The translations under genes and the position numbers were made by a program. From Tannerella sp. (GTDB lineage: Bacteria; Bacteroidota; Bacteroidia; Bacteroidales; Tannerellaceae): DNA of 6,522 nt. The notes under the pieces are model-generated. The model was given only the letters and a program-made list of their open reading frames with translations. It was not told the DNA's origin and searched no databases. The stretch lies in contig JAISJX010000317.1 of NCBI GenBank assembly GCA_031261145.1, forward strand, positions 1-6,522. The letters are read 5' to 3'. Below, piece after piece: positions 5,894-6,522 of the stretch (its first letter is position 1; each line of letters begins with the position of its first letter).

Positions 5894-6310
5894 ATGAAAG
5901 GTGGAAAAATTGTATGGCTGTGGATTTGTATTCTGTTCTTGACAATTAGTTGTCAGGATGAGGGAATTGACGGACAGTTGGAAGGAAAATGGAGGTTACA
6001 GACGGTCGAACAGGCCGGTACCGTGGCAAAAGTGGACACGGTTTGGTATAACTTTCAGTCGAAATCATTGTTTATGTATCAGGTCTATCATAGTGAGGTG
6101 GATACTTTTACACATCAATATGGTTTTAAATTCCAACCGGATGAATCCACGCTCCAATTGGAATTGTTTTCCTCGCCGGGTCCGGTAGAAAATTTTCTGC
6201 CCATGACCGACTGGAACGAATCCACCCGCACCTTTACCATTGACAGGATTAATGGTAAACATCTGATATTGTTAAGCGAAGATAAAACTTATACTTTTAT
6301 CAAGTTCTGA
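5894..6310 (+). CDS. small lipoprotein, lipocalin-like
   Basis: A 138-residue protein counted from ATG 5894. A TTG at 5885 would add three residues (MEY) but is less likely as a start. MKGGKIVWLWICILFLTISC is a lipoprotein signal: Lys at the front, a hydrophobic core and a Cys20 preceded by Leu-Thr-Ile-Ser (a slightly loose lipobox). After the Cys, QDEG supplies acidic residues like the export signal that sends Bacteroidetes lipoproteins to the cell surface. The mature part begins LEGKWRLQTVEQ (about 30-41), the G-x-W opening strand of lipocalin-like domains, and continues as alternating beta strands ending TYTFIKF. It resembles the small lipocalin-like DUF families of Bacteroidales (perhaps DUF4847), but I cannot confirm which. 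Probably monocistronic; its ligand is unknown. No clear terminator follows. Confidence 0.75.
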   Translation: MKGGKIVWLWICILFLTISCQDEGIDGQLEGKWRLQTVEQAGTVAKVDTVWYNFQSKSLFMYQVYHSEVDTFTHQYGFKFQPDESTLQLELFSSPGPVENFLPMTDWNESTRTFTIDRINGKHLILLSEDKTYTFIKF

Positions 6311-6522
6311 TGCAAAAATAGACAAGGTCACGCCTCCTGTGATGGCAAGCATCAATCACTAAGCGCTACTTCCTGTTAAAAACAGTGGCCTTTTCTCTGA
6401 GATCAAATACTTTTGGTTAGATGCTGTTGATTTTCAGGATTGGCCTTTTTTATACAACCAACTGCTTCTAACGGTTTCAGATAGTTTTGTTGGAATTTAC
6501 AACTGCGTAATCTGCGTGCTAA
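6311..6522. other. non-coding end of the window, no supported gene
   Basis: Frames on both strands are broken by stops; the longest edge-open frames (6363-6522 on the plus strand, 6403-6522 on the minus strand) have no recognisable protein content. Small structures are visible: TGATG/CATCA (6340-6354) and CTGTT/AACAG (6373-6385, followed by TGGCCTTTT). TGGCCTTTT recurs at 6386 and 6441. The last 22 bases carry a CTGCGT repeat listed separately. Confidence 0.5.
6501..6522. repeat. short CTGCGT direct repeat at the window edge
   Basis: CTGCGT occurs at 6503-6508 and 6512-6517, a 9-base period (AACTGCGTA / ATCTGCGTG). On the opposite strand it reads GCACGCAGATTACGCAG, a kind of degenerate extragenic sequence I have seen repeatedly between genes of Bacteroidetes. 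The element probably continues past the window edge, so its full form is not visible. Confidence 0.45.

Noticed and set aside
6313..6320. minus-strand TATTTTTG as a promoter -7 box pointing into the lipoprotein gene
   Set aside because: There is no TTTG at a suitable distance upstream, and it would only give antisense RNA; short AT-rich matches are common.
6403..6522. minus-strand frame open at the window edge, ending in TGA at 6403-6405, as the tail of a gene
   Set aside because: Its first codons are translated from the CTGCGT repeat, and no family is recognisable; 39 open codons are easily random. Sequence beyond the edge would decide.
6363..6522. plus-strand open frame to the window edge (53 codons), perhaps a transposase or pseudogene remnant
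   Set aside because: It has no start codon near its beginning, no family motif that I know, and it reads through the repeat; not supportable.
1..6522. CRISPR array, tRNA or rRNA genes, insertion sequence, toxin-antitoxin or phage-defence module
   Set aside because: No regularly spaced repeats, no tRNA-like cloverleaf or rRNA sequence, no transposase, and no defence-family motifs were seen on either strand.

Overview
The window looks like chromosomal DNA of a Bacteroidota bacterium, most likely order Bacteroidales. Three things support this. Promoter-like sites match the Bacteroidetes sigma consensus (TTTG at about -33 and TAnnTTTG at about -7), most clearly at 37-67 and 4834-4867. Most starts lack a Shine-Dalgarno sequence. 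The gene trio debranching enzyme / starch-synthase-like glycosyltransferase / GH57 amylase-like protein is one I associate with Bacteroides and relatives. The genus cannot be fixed from the sequence alone.

Layout: (1) 1-125 is an AT-rich promoter and leader. It holds a possible 10-codon basic leader ORF whose stop overlaps the first gene's start (ATGA). (2) 126-4769 is a tight three-gene operon for intracellular alpha-glucan (glycogen) metabolism, with gaps of 17 and 22 bases: a GDE_N/GDE_C debranching-enzyme family protein, a GT4/GT5-type glucosyltransferase and a GH57 alpha-amylase-like protein. (3) 4778-4816 is a 15-bp stem-loop closing the operon. (4) 4900-5685 is a monocistronic gene with its own promoter, encoding an exported protein with two NIPSNAP-type domains and a twin-arginine-like signal. 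(5) 5686-5893 is intergenic, with a large imperfect inverted repeat of a CACAAAGG type followed by a weak promoter. (6) 5894-6310 encodes a small lipoprotein with a lipocalin-like look. (7) 6311-6522 has no supportable gene and ends in a short CTGCGT repeat.

The operon would build and trim a storage glucan in the cytoplasm: the glycosyltransferase extends chains, while the debranching and GH57 proteins would cut or rearrange them. However, both hydrolase-family members carry Asn where I expect the catalytic acid Asp: TWMN instead of TWMD in the debranching protein (residue 421), and NYEILG instead of DYETFG in the GH57 protein (residue 242). The glycosyltransferase motifs look intact. This pairing is the most interesting point in the window. 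The cluster may work as a synthase with two non-classical, regulatory or altered-mechanism partners rather than as a simple synthesis-plus-degradation unit. Family assignments rest on recognised motifs; no database search was run.
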